DNA of 64,000 bases from positions 682,001-746,000 of the forward strand of contig NZ_CP013355.1 in assembly GCF_001543325.1 (NCBI RefSeq), given 5' to 3'. Source of the stretch: Lutibacter profundi (GTDB taxonomy: Bacteria; Bacteroidota; Bacteroidia; Flavobacteriales; Flavobacteriaceae). Made by a program: the position numbers and the translations under genes. The notes beneath the pieces were generated by a model. The model made no database searches. It was given only the letters and a program-made list of their open reading frames with translations, and was not told the origin of the DNA. Below, in pieces: positions 1-7,317 of the stretch (the stretch's first letter is position 1; every line of letters begins with the position of its first letter).

Positions 1-19
1 AACTCTAATCCCGTTGCTT
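1..19 (+). repeat. Right end of an attC-like site (cut by window edge)
   Basis: The first bases end in CTCTAATCCCGTTGCTT, closely like the right end of the site at 3993-4123 (CTCTAACCGTTGGCT). R' would be GTTGCTT at 13-19. The expected partner R'' (AAGCAAC) was not found after the next gene, so this call is tentative. Confidence 0.4.
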
Positions 20-1027
20 TTAGAACTAAATAATGATTTCTCTAAAACCCTTATTTCTAATCTCTTTTCAATCGTTTTAAAAAGCGAAAAAAAGAAACCA
101 GCTCCCAATTGGAAGTTAGTTAACGATTTTTGTAATCATATTAACCCTGAAGTTCTCTCACGCGAATGTTCAACCATACAAATTGAAAGGAAAGGTCAAA
201 TGAGAGATATGGAATTAGCATCTGACATTGAGAATTGGTACGCATACAAAACCAAAGCCCTTATGAAATTAGGGGAATGGCAAGAATGTTTTGAGAAATC
301 TAAAGAGGCTCTTGTTATATTGGAAAGCTTCCATTATTCAAATGATGTTTGGTTTTCAAGGCGGATTGCCCTTTCAAAAAAAAATTTGGGAAATACAAAA
401 GATACTATTGAAGAACTAAAACACATACTTCGTAAGAAAAAGGAGTGGTTTATTCAAAAGGAATTAGCAGAATTATATTTTGATGAGAATGATTTAGAAA
501 ATGCTTTTAAGTATGCTATTCAAGCAATTACTAATTTTGGACATTTGGAGTTTAAAGTTGATTTACTATTTCTATTAGGCAAAATTTTAAACAAGAAAGA
601 CGAAACAGATTTAGCCTTTAAGCACTTTTCTTTATCTAAACTCATAAGACAAGTTGAAGAATGGAAAATACCTCAAAAAGTATTTGATGAATTACGAAAC
701 TTTGAAAGTGTAGAAATCAATATCAATGATATAGGTAAGTTAAAATTAGAACTTAAAAAATATTGGAATGGTTTTTCTCAAGAGAAGAAGAAGTCATTTT
801 CTAATACAAAAGGGACTCAAAAAGGAGAAATTATAAGAATAATAAATGATAATGAAAGAGGAAAAGATGGCTTTTTGAAAAGTAATAACAAAGACTTCTA
901 TTTTTCGTTATCATCAAAATTTTATTTAACGGGAAAAGTTGAAATAGGTACAATAGTTGAATTTATTGTAATACCTTCAAAAGATGGAAAAAAGGAACAA
1001 ACAAGAATAAAAAAGATTATAAAATGA
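14..1027 (+). CDS. TPR-like protein with C-terminal cold-shock/S1-like domain, start uncertain
   Basis: A 337-residue reading frame, open to the left edge of the window, so the true start may lie outside. The first available start is a TTG at base 14, inside the presumed R' of an attC-like site. Residues about 65-215 are helical repeats of TPR character, with alternating aromatic and Ala positions. The last 70 residues (from GEIIRIINDN) look like a small beta-barrel of the cold-shock/S1 type, with a GKDGFL segment, which suggests nucleic-acid binding. It is the first gene of the cassette array. It is followed by 120 bp that contain an inverted repeat, then by an attC site whose R'' does not match the R' at base 13. 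Function unknown. Confidence 0.6.
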   Translation: MLLELNNDFSKTLISNLFSIVLKSEKKKPAPNWKLVNDFCNHINPEVLSRECSTIQIERKGQMRDMELASDIENWYAYKTKALMKLGEWQECFEKSKEALVILESFHYSNDVWFSRRIALSKKNLGNTKDTIEELKHILRKKKEWFIQKELAELYFDENDLENAFKYAIQAITNFGHLEFKVDLLFLLGKILNKKDETDLAFKHFSLSKLIRQVEEWKIPQKVFDELRNFESVEININDIGKLKLELKKYWNGFSQEKKKSFSNTKGTQKGEIIRIINDNERGKDGFLKSNNKDFYFSLSSKFYLTGKVEIGTIVEFIVIPSKDGKKEQTRIKKIIK

Positions 1028-1044
1028 AACCCTACGCTAAAAGC

Positions 1045-1103
1045 CATACACATTTGCAATTCGCACCAGCCAACGCTACAACCAAAAATTGCAAAAGAGT
1101 ATG
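1045..1103. repeat. Imperfect inverted repeat (17-bp arms)
   Basis: Arms CATAC-N3-TTTGCAATT (1045-1061) and AATTGCAAA-N3-GTATG (1087-1103) could form a hairpin with a 25-nt loop. The copies GCCAACGCTA near 1069 and GCCAACGCTAA near 1110 flank or lie within it. It differs from the attC sites of the array and may be a relic site or another repeat family. Confidence 0.5.
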
Positions 1104-1145
1104 TCTTTGCCAACGCTAACAGACAGACGAAAAAAAAGTACGACC

Positions 1146-1275
1146 GCACAACAAGGTGTATAAATCATTGGGCGATAAGTAGTTAAATGATAATTATAAA
1201 TATAAACTAACATAACGGTAAACTGAAAATGAAGTGCTACGAAATGCCCAACGCTTCATACACAAACCGTTAGCA
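1146..1275 (+). repeat. attC-like site 1 (type C)
   Basis: R'' GCACAAC at 1146-1152 and R' GTTAGCA at 1269-1275. The arms TGTATAAATCATTGGGC and GCCCAACGCTTCATACACA are near-complementary. Its R' is matched by TGCTAAC at 3185, across the IS481 insertion, which proves that the IS split one cassette. Confidence 0.75.
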
Positions 1276-1283
1276 CACATAAG

Positions 1284-2594
1284 GTATGATAAAGGGACAT
1301 CGTTTACAAAGTTAAAGAGACATAGTTTACACTTTTTAGGTTGTAATTTGAGAAATAAAATCAAATTATTATGCCTTGGAAAGAAACAACAACTATGGAA
1401 CAAAAAATTGAATTTATTTGTGAATGGAGAACTGGAAAATATACCATCACAGAATTATGTAAAAACTTTGAAATCTCAAGACCCACCGCCTATAAGTTAA
1501 TAAATAGGTTTGAAAAACAAGGTTTTGAAGGCTTAAAAGAGCAATCAAGAACTCCAAAGGAACATCCAAATGCGACAAAGGAAAATATTGTTGATGGGAT
1601 ACTTAAATTAAAGAAAAAACACCCACGCTGGGGAGCTAAAAAAATCAATAAACTATTGTTTAACGATTTTACAGAAAATGAGATCCCCTCGGTGGTTACT
1701 GTTCACAACATACTCAAAAGACACGGTTTAGTATGCCCTCAAAAAAGGTTAAGAAGAGTCAAACCTGTATATCCTATTTTTGATCCAAAAGTGTGTAATG
1801 AAGTATGGAGTGCAGATTACAAAGGAAAGTTTTTAATGGGTAATAAAGTGTATTGTCACCCACTGACCATTGCTGATTCCAAAAGTAGATTTTTATTCAC
1901 AGCTAAAGGACATTATAAAGAAACTTTAAAGTACGCAAAGGCTGAATTTACAAAGGTTTTTAGGAAATATGGAATCCCTAAACAACTCCACACAGACAAC
2001 GGAAGTCCCTTTGGGTCTGTTCGTGCTATTCAACGATTTACACAACTCTCCTATTGGTTTATTGAACTTGGAATTATACCCGTTTTTTCTGACCCAGCAC
2101 ACCCAGAACAAAACGGAAGACACGAACGTATGCATCGCGATTTAAAAGCGGCTTGTGCCAAACCTTCAGCCTATGACTTAAAAGCACAACAAAGACGTTT
2201 AAATCACTTTGTAAAAGAATATAATCACATAAGACCTCACGAAGCCTTAGGGATGGAAACACCTGCTTCAATGCATAACTTTTCCTCCAGACCTTTTCCT
2301 GAAAAAATACCTAACTTTGACTATAATTCAAATCTCAAAATTTTAAAAGTAACTCAAAATGGAGCAATCAGATGGAAGTCGTATTATTGGGTATATTTAA
2401 CAGCAGCTTTAAAAGGAAAATACGTAGGTATTGAAGATTTAGGTAATGGAATTTGGAAAGTCTTTTATAGAGACGTATTTTTAGGTTTCTTTAATGAAAC
2501 ACAATTAAGAAATAAAGAAAAGTCAATAAGGTTAGAAACTAATTTAGTGTAAAGTCTAATCTTTAACTTGTGTAAACTATGTATCTTAACGAAC
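1284..2594 (+). mobile_element. IS481-like element, copy 1 (1311 bp)
   Basis: Bounded by the 5-bp direct repeat ATAAG at 1279-1283 and 2595-2599. The left end starts GTATGATAAAGGGACATCG; the right end, read inward on the other strand, starts GTTCGTTAAGATACATAG, and both continue into GTTTACA and AAGTTAAAG, so the ends are imperfect inverted repeats. It carries one transposase gene. It lies 15 nt from the G of the R' GTT at 1269 and directly in front of the next cassette gene, whose ATG follows the right-hand repeat. Confidence 0.85.
1371..2552 (+). CDS. IS481-family DDE transposase, copy 1
   Basis: 393 residues from the ATG at 1371; a second ATG at 1395 would give 385. A helix-turn-helix lies at residues about 26-47 (ITELCKNFEISRPTAYKLI). 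An rve-type integrase core follows, with D149 (SADYKG), D209 (HTDNGS) and E252 (NGRHERMHR) as the likely catalytic triad. Length, single reading frame and 1.3-kb element size fit IS481. It differs from copies 2 and 3 by very few residues (GIIPVF against GITPVF, SSRPF against STRPF), so the transpositions are recent. It appears intact. Confidence 0.85.
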   Translation: MPWKETTTMEQKIEFICEWRTGKYTITELCKNFEISRPTAYKLINRFEKQGFEGLKEQSRTPKEHPNATKENIVDGILKLKKKHPRWGAKKINKLLFNDFTENEIPSVVTVHNILKRHGLVCPQKRLRRVKPVYPIFDPKVCNEVWSADYKGKFLMGNKVYCHPLTIADSKSRFLFTAKGHYKETLKYAKAEFTKVFRKYGIPKQLHTDNGSPFGSVRAIQRFTQLSYWFIELGIIPVFSDPAHPEQNGRHERMHRDLKAACAKPSAYDLKAQQRRLNHFVKEYNHIRPHEALGMETPASMHNFSSRPFPEKIPNFDYNSNLKILKVTQNGAIRWKSYYWVYLTAALKGKYVGIEDLGNGIWKVFYRDVFLGFFNETQLRNKEKSIRLETNLV

Positions 2595-2599
2595 ATAAG

Positions 2600-3175
2600 A
2601 TGAAAAAGATTATTCTGATAATATTGATAATAATTTCGAGTCTAACTTACGGACAAGAAGTTGGAGTTCAAAATCTATCTGATGCTGCAATAGAACTTAC
2701 AAGACAAAAAGTAACTTACGACCCAAGTTATTTCTCAATCAATTACCCAAACGGAGATATTCCGAGTGATAAAGGAGTTTGTACAGATGTCATAATAAGA
2801 GCTTTCCGAAAAACTGGAATTGATTTGCAAAAAGAAGTTCACGAGGATATGAAATCTAACTTTAATCTCTATCCGAAAAATTGGGGATTAAAAACAACTG
2901 ATAAAAATATTGACCATCGGAGAGTTCCTAATTTGATGAAATTCTTTGAGAGAAAAGGAACTGTAAAAGTTAAATCGACAAACCCGAGTGATTATAAACC
3001 GGGAGATATAATTTGTTGGAATTTATCGGGAGGAATTACTCACATTGGAATTGTTGTAAAAAGAAAATCATCAGATAATAAAAGATATTTGATTGTTCAC
3101 AATATCGGAGCAGGACAAGTTTTAGAGGACTGTATGTTTGATTTTAGGATTATTGGACATTATAGATACGATTGA
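2600..3175 (+). CDS. DUF1287 family secreted protein
   Basis: 191 residues from the ATG at 2600. A longer frame from 2579 would begin inside the IS481 right end and is an artefact of the insertion, since the ATG immediately follows the 5-bp target repeat. A signal peptide (MKKIILIILIIISSLTYGQ) exports it. The family signature is clear: YDPSYFSINYPNGDIPSDKG, VCTDVIIRAFR, HEDMKSNF and IDHRRVPNLM. The family resembles papain-like amidase folds, with the Cys of GVCTDV and the His of THIGIVV as candidate active residues; that role is inferred. It is the single gene of its cassette, with an attC site 10 bp after the stop. Confidence 0.85.
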   Translation: MKKIILIILIIISSLTYGQEVGVQNLSDAAIELTRQKVTYDPSYFSINYPNGDIPSDKGVCTDVIIRAFRKTGIDLQKEVHEDMKSNFNLYPKNWGLKTTDKNIDHRRVPNLMKFFERKGTVKVKSTNPSDYKPGDIICWNLSGGITHIGIVVKRKSSDNKRYLIVHNIGAGQVLEDCMFDFRIIGHYRYD

Positions 3176-3184
3176 TAAAACGTG

Positions 3185-3317
3185 TGCTAACACCTCATAA
3201 AATTTATGCTTACATTTAAACAAAATAACGAACAGACAAACATTCAACTAACGATTTGCTACAACCGAAAAATCTCCGATTTTCCAGTCGCACAAATCTT
3301 ATAAAAACTCGTTGGCT
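3185..3317 (+). repeat. attC-like site 2 (type A)
   Basis: R'' TGCTAAC (3185-3191) is the exact complement of R' GTTAGCA at 1269. R' is GTTGGCT (3311-3317). The outer arms ATAAAATTTATGC and GCACAAATCTTAT are near-complementary, and an inner hairpin AAAATC-TCC-GATTTT lies to the right of centre. Confidence 0.85.
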
Positions 3318-3338
3318 TTAATTTGACTAAATAACCAA

Positions 3339-3992
3339 ATGACAGAATCTATTAAACATTTTTTTAATTTATTATTTGATAATTCAAAATCTTGGACATT
3401 CAGAACTGCTGCTGGAATTTCAATAATTGGATTTTTAATACTTACTGACATAACTTTAAGTTTTACTTATAATATTTACATTAATAACAAAATTGACCAA
3501 TTAGAAAAAATACAAACTCTCAAAAAAGATTATAAATATGACTCTTTGAAACTCAAAAAAATTGTATTTCTTGAAAATAAAATACTTAACAAAGAGCATT
3601 ACACAGAATTTTTATCTCGTAATTTATCAAATATATCTTTCAAATCAAGTATTAAAGACCAAAACGTAAACCAAAGTACAACCGATACTATAACGACTAC
3701 GAAACCCATACAATCATTATTTTGGATGGTTTTTTCATCAAATTATTTATTAGTCTTAATTTCACCTTTTTTAATTCTTTTGCCAGTTTATAATAGAGAA
3801 AGTAGAACTGGGGCTGGAATTTTAGGATGGTTTGCATCATTAGTAATGATTGTAGCAATCGTAACTTTGATAACTTGGATTTCATACCAAATACCATTAA
3901 TTTGGCATAATCCGATTTGGAATTATATTCTGAATTTTTTAATACACACTTTACTTTTGATTTTAATTGTAAAACTGAATAAAAAAAACTAA
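3339..3992 (+). CDS. Cassette-encoded membrane protein, unknown function
   Basis: 217 residues from the ATG at 3339, 22 nt after the R' of site 2. Four hydrophobic segments can be seen: residues about 22-45, 130-150, 160-185 and 190-212. A polar, Lys-rich stretch of about 80 residues lies between the first two. A transmembrane pair flanking a short loop, with a charged C-terminus (KLNKKN), suggests an inner-membrane protein. No motif was recognised. The stop codon abuts the R'' of site 3, as is usual for cassette genes. Confidence 0.75.
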   Translation: MTESIKHFFNLLFDNSKSWTFRTAAGISIIGFLILTDITLSFTYNIYINNKIDQLEKIQTLKKDYKYDSLKLKKIVFLENKILNKEHYTEFLSRNLSNISFKSSIKDQNVNQSTTDTITTTKPIQSLFWMVFSSNYLLVLISPFLILLPVYNRESRTGAGILGWFASLVMIVAIVTLITWISYQIPLIWHNPIWNYILNFLIHTLLLILIVKLNKKN

Positions 3993-4123
3993 AGCCAACA
4001 ATGCGTAAAAAAAATTGCTTAATTCTATTAAATACTTTATTTTTCATTTCTAATTATTTTTTAATTATTAATCGGAAAATAACGGTTTTAAATCCGCAAC
4101 TTTCCTTACTCTAACCGTTGGCT
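3993..4123 (+). repeat. attC-like site 3 (type B)
   Basis: R'' AGCCAAC (3993-3999) complements R' GTTGGCT at 3311; R' GTTGGCT is at 4117-4123. The arms differ in sequence from type A (ATGCGTAAAAAAAATTGC at left, CCGCAACTTTCCTTACTC at right) but the site has the same length and architecture. Confidence 0.8.
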
Positions 4124-4146
4124 GTAATAACACGAAAAAGATAAAA

Positions 4147-4743
4147 ATGACACCGAAACAAGTAGAAAGAATAAAAAATAAAATCACGAAAATTAAACGT
4201 GCGCTTTCTGCTGACAAAAAACGTTGGGGAGGATATTATGATGACAGCCGAGGACTTCGATATTTACCACCAGAATTATATTTAAAAATAAACGATTATT
4301 CAGGAGCTTTAAGATATTATAACTGGTTTGATAAAAATTTCCCTGAGGACTCAGGATATCCAATATTTCTTTTTGAATGGACTATTACCCTTTTTAAAAC
4401 TAAACGGATTAAACAGGCTGAGAAAAAGGTTATGGAAACATTTTACTCTAACACGTATTTGATTGACAAATTTTTAAACAAAGAATTACTTGACTTTGGC
4501 AAATTAGAGAATTCAAATTGGGAATATTCGAGTTTAGTTGAACAATTAATTTATTCAAAAGACCAAAACGAGTTAATTGATTTTGCTGACTGGTTAGAGA
4601 ATTTTATTACTACTGAAAAATTTAAAGCTTTTGCCAATAAATTCATCGAAATTGAAAGTGTTTTAAAAACAGAGCCGATTGGAGAGAAAAGAACAAAACT
4701 TGTTAAAGAAAAATATAAACTGATAGATAATATTAACGATTAA
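4147..4743 (+). CDS. Cassette-encoded hypothetical protein, helical repeat-like
   Basis: 198 residues, soluble, with no signal peptide. The N-terminus is basic (KNKITKIKRALSADKKRWGG). Residues about 50-100 (RYLPPELYLKINDYSGALRYY and the following FPIFLFEWTITLFK-like stretch) look like paired helices of TPR type, with the GALRYY motif typical of such repeats. The rest is acidic and helical. It is the only gene in its cassette; R'' follows 7 bp after the stop. I do not recognise a function. Confidence 0.7.
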   Translation: MTPKQVERIKNKITKIKRALSADKKRWGGYYDDSRGLRYLPPELYLKINDYSGALRYYNWFDKNFPEDSGYPIFLFEWTITLFKTKRIKQAEKKVMETFYSNTYLIDKFLNKELLDFGKLENSNWEYSSLVEQLIYSKDQNELIDFADWLENFITTEKFKAFANKFIEIESVLKTEPIGEKRTKLVKEKYKLIDNIND

Positions 4744-4750
4744 AAACTAC

Positions 4751-4883
4751 AGCCAACACCTCATAAAATTTATGCTTACATTTAAACTAAATAACGAACC
4801 GACAAACATTCAACTAACGATTTGCTTCAACCGAAAAATCTCCGATTTTCCAATCGCACAAATCTTATAAAAACTCGTTACCA
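4751..4883 (+). repeat. attC-like site 4 (type A)
   Basis: R'' AGCCAAC (4751-4757) complements R' GTTGGCT at 4117. R' is GTTACCA (4877-4883), matched by TGGTAAC at 5475. Confidence 0.85.
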
Positions 4884-4905
4884 CACATAAAAACTGAAAT
4901 AAATT

Positions 4906-4939
4906 TTGAATAACAATATTTTGTACTTAATTTTGTACA
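4906..4939 (+). promoter_or_regulatory. Bacteroidota-type promoter with TGTACA operator for the YefM/YoeB pair
   Basis: TTG at 4906-4908, 19 bp, then TAATTTTG at 4928-4935 fits the TTG-N19-TAnnTTTG promoter of this phylum. TTGTAC at 4921 and TGTACA at 4934-4939 lie in the same stretch. TGTACA is the core recognised by YefM-type antitoxins, so autorepression is likely (inference). This cassette therefore carries its own promoter. Confidence 0.65.
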
Positions 4940-4958
4940 TAATTAAAATTATTGAATT

Positions 4959-5210
4959 ATGATTACAACGACAATATCAGATTTCAGAAAAGATATAAAG
5001 GATTACTTTAATAGAGTTACAGAAAACTTTGAGACACTAATTATTAACCGAGGTAAAAACACGGGAGTTGTAGTGATTTCTTTAGAAGAATACAATTCTC
5101 TTATTACAACTCAACACGAAATGTCTTCAGAAAAAAATAGAGCAAGGTTAGATTCTGCAATTGAGAAATTTAAAAAAGGAGATTCTTTTAACAAAAATCT
5201 TCTTGAGTAA
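4959..5210 (+). CDS. yefM: YefM/Phd-family antitoxin
   Basis: 83 residues. The N-terminal half (MITTTISDFRKDIKDYFNRV, then GVVVISLEEYNSL) is the Phd/YefM DNA-binding and dimerisation fold. The C-terminal tail is charged and flexible, as expected for the part that wraps and neutralises a toxin. The stop codon overlaps the toxin ATG by one base (TAATG at 5208-5212), so the two genes are translationally coupled. It should repress its own promoter through TGTACA boxes upstream. Toxin-antitoxin cassettes are common in large integron arrays and are thought to stabilise them. Confidence 0.9.
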   Translation: MITTTISDFRKDIKDYFNRVTENFETLIINRGKNTGVVVISLEEYNSLITTQHEMSSEKNRARLDSAIEKFKKGDSFNKNLLE

Positions 5211-5467
5211 TGAAATATGTATTTGTAGATGAATCTTGGGATGATTATCTGTATTGGCAGAAAATTGATAAAAGAATACTAAAAAGAATAAATTTACTTC
5301 TAAAAGATATTTCCAGACAGCCTTATGATGGAATAGGAAAACCTGAGCCATTGAAACATAATTATCGAGGGTTTTGGTCGAGAAGAATTGATGGAGAGCA
5401 TAGATTAATTTATCAAGTTAGAGATGATGAAATTAGAATAATAAAATGTAGATTTCATTATGATTAA
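5210..5467 (+). CDS. yoeB: YoeB/Txe-family mRNA interferase toxin
   Basis: 85 residues, the standard YoeB length. All four residues known to matter in E. coli YoeB are present at identical numbers: E46 (KPEPL), R65 (GEHRLIY), H83 and Y84 (CRFHYD end). YoeB cleaves mRNA in the ribosomal A site and is held inactive by YefM. It overlaps the antitoxin gene by one base. The stop is 8 bp before the R'' of site 5, so antitoxin and toxin form one cassette. Confidence 0.92.
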   Translation: MKYVFVDESWDDYLYWQKIDKRILKRINLLLKDISRQPYDGIGKPEPLKHNYRGFWSRRIDGEHRLIYQVRDDEIRIIKCRFHYD

Positions 5468-5474
5468 AAACGTG

Positions 5475-5607
5475 TGGTAACACCTCATAAAATTTATGCT
5501 TAAATTTGAACTAGTACGAAATGACAAACATTTTAACAAACCGATTTGCTACAACCGAAAAATCTCCGATTTTCCAGTCGCACAAATCTTATAAAAGCCC
5601 GTTGGCA
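5475..5607 (+). repeat. attC-like site 5 (type A)
   Basis: R'' TGGTAAC (5475-5481) is the exact complement of R' GTTACCA at 4877, and does not match its own R' GTTGGCA (5601-5607). Confidence 0.88.
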
Positions 5608-5996
5608 AATATGGCGGATTATGCTCAGATTTTATAAAAGTTATTTAAAATGGAAATTTAGAAAGCCGACAAATTTCAGATTATTTTTCTAAAGTAATGA
5701 TATGAGAAATGAAACGGTCAGATTGATTTTCAGAACGCACAGATTTGAGAAATGAAACGTGAAAAACTGTTGAATTGCACAGATTTTAGAAATGAATCGC
5801 ACAAAATGAGAAATGACACGAACAGAGAAATGAATCCGATTTTATGTTCATAGCGGAGAAAACTATGATTGAAAAATTGTAACTAAACCGATAAAAATAG
5901 CAGGATTTTATTCTCATTACGCACAAACGGAGAAAAAATTGACAAAAAAATATAGAATATAAATAGGGACATATTGATATGATTAAAAACCACATT
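5608..5996. other. Gene-less cassette, first of a near-identical pair
   Basis: No convincing reading frame on either strand. The body repeats short motifs such as GAGAAATGAAACG and AGAAATGAATC at irregular spacing, and holds TCCGATTTTATGTTCA. It is nearly identical to the cassette at 6130-6499. Conservation without coding potential suggests an RNA or purely structural role, or a recent duplication. Confidence 0.6.
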
Positions 5997-6129
5997 AGCC
6001 AACAAATCATAAAATTTATGCTTAAATATGGATTTAGTACGAAATGACAAACATTTTAACAAACCGATTTGCTACAACCGAAAAATCTCCGATTTTTATG
6101 TCGCACAAATCTTATAAAAGCCGTTGCCA
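5997..6129 (+). repeat. attC-like site 6 (type A)
   Basis: R'' AGCCAAC (5997-6003) matches the complement of R' GTTGGCA at 5601 in 6 of 7 positions. R' GTTGCCA is at 6123-6129. Confidence 0.82.
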
Positions 6130-6499
6130 AATATGGCGGATTATGCTCAGATTTTATAAAAGTTCTTTAAAATAAAAATTTAGAAAGCCGACAATTTTCA
6201 GATTATTTTTCTAAAGTAATAATATGAGAAATGAAACGGTCAGATTGATTTTCAGAACGCACAGATTTGAGAATTGAAACGTAAAACTGTTGAATTGAAC
6301 AGATTTTAGAAATGAATAGCACAAAATGAGAAATGAATCCGATTTTATGTTCATTGCGGAGAAAACTATGATTGAAAAATGGTAACTAAACCGATAAAAT
6401 TGTTGGACTTCACTCCTATTTCGCACAAACGGAGAAAAAAATTGACAAAAAAGTATAGAATATAAATAGAAACATCTTGATATGATTAAAAACCACATT
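6130..6499. other. Gene-less cassette, second of a near-identical pair
   Basis: Near-copy of 5608-5996 with small deletions (one ATGAGAAATGACACGAAC block is missing) and substitutions. The minus-strand frame of up to 117 codons is not conserved in length in the first copy and looks accidental. R'' of the pair co-varies with its R' (GTTGG with CCAAC, GTTGC with GCAAC), so each behaves as a separate cassette. Confidence 0.6.
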
Positions 6500-6631
6500 A
6501 GGCAACAAATCATAAAATTTATGCTTAAATTTGAACTAGTACGAAACGACAAACATTTTAACAAACCGATTTGCTACAACCGAAAAATCTCCGATTTCTC
6601 AGTCGCACAAATCTTATAAAAGCCGTTGGCA
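6500..6631 (+). repeat. attC-like site 7 (type A)
   Basis: R'' AGGCAAC (6500-6506) matches the complement of R' GTTGCCA at 6123 in 6 of 7 positions. R' GTTGGCA is at 6625-6631. Confidence 0.82.
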
Positions 6632-6641
6632 AACATAACCG

Positions 6642-7139
6642 ATGAAATACACACCATTTGACAAATTTATAATTGAAACGAAAAATGGAGAGCCAGAATT
6701 GACTACTCGACTTTCTGAACAAATAGAACCAAAAAAATATTTTAGGACAAATCAATATTCCTCTAATAAAGAATTAAAACCTTACGAAGGAATAATTGAG
6801 AATAATTCATTTAGAATAAATCGGATTATTAAATATCAAAATCCATTCTTACCGAGAATAACTGGAGAGTTTAAAACTCAATATGGTGGAGGCTCGAAAA
6901 TTCTTATTAAAATGAGAATTAAATATTCAATAATGATTTTTGCAGTTATTTGGTCATTTGCACCTACTCTATTTTTTTTAAGTTTCTCATCAAATTCAAC
7001 TGAAGATAAAAATATTATTCCACAAATTTTGATTAGTTTTATTTGGATTAGTATAGGTTATTTATCAACTTATCTTCCTTTTAATTATGAGAAAAAAAAA
7101 TCAAAGAAATTCTTGATTGATTTATTTAAAAATAGTTAA
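6642..7139 (+). CDS. Cassette-encoded two-helix membrane protein, unknown function
   Basis: 165 residues from the ATG at 6642, 10 nt after R' of site 7. The N-terminal 90 residues are soluble and end in a Gly-rich, basic segment (TQYGGGSKILIKMRIKY). Two hydrophobic helices follow at about 92-115 and 127-148, and the tail is Lys-rich (NYEKKKSKKF), so both ends probably face the cytoplasm. No catalytic motif is visible. Single gene of its cassette; the stop is 18 bp before R''. Confidence 0.7.
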   Translation: MKYTPFDKFIIETKNGEPELTTRLSEQIEPKKYFRTNQYSSNKELKPYEGIIENNSFRINRIIKYQNPFLPRITGEFKTQYGGGSKILIKMRIKYSIMIFAVIWSFAPTLFFLSFSSNSTEDKNIIPQILISFIWISIGYLSTYLPFNYEKKKSKKFLIDLFKNS

Positions 7140-7157
7140 GATTAATGTAAAACGATT

Positions 7158-7290
7158 TGCCAACAATGTATAAAATTTATGCTAAAATTTAAACTAAATA
7201 CAAACCGACAAACATTCAACAAACGATTTACTACGTCCGAAAAATCTCCGATTTTTAAGTCGCACAAATCTTAATACTAAACCGTTAGGC
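7158..7290 (+). repeat. attC-like site 8 (type A)
   Basis: R'' TGCCAAC (7158-7164) is the exact complement of R' GTTGGCA at 6625. R' GTTAGGC (7284-7290) fits the classical integron consensus GTTRRRY. Confidence 0.86.
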
Positions 7291-7317
7291 ACAAGCAAAA
7301 TAAACATTCGTAAATAA

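Noticed and set aside
2579-2599. Longer start (MYLNEHK...) for the DUF1287 gene
   Set aside because: These codons lie in the IS481 right end and the target repeat; the native ATG at 2600 directly precedes the signal peptide.
5786-6564. Minus-strand frames of 74 and 117 codons in the gene-less cassettes
   Set aside because: The two copies of the cassette do not keep the same frame length, composition is Phe/Ser/Cys-rich antisense-like, and all other cassette genes are on the + strand.
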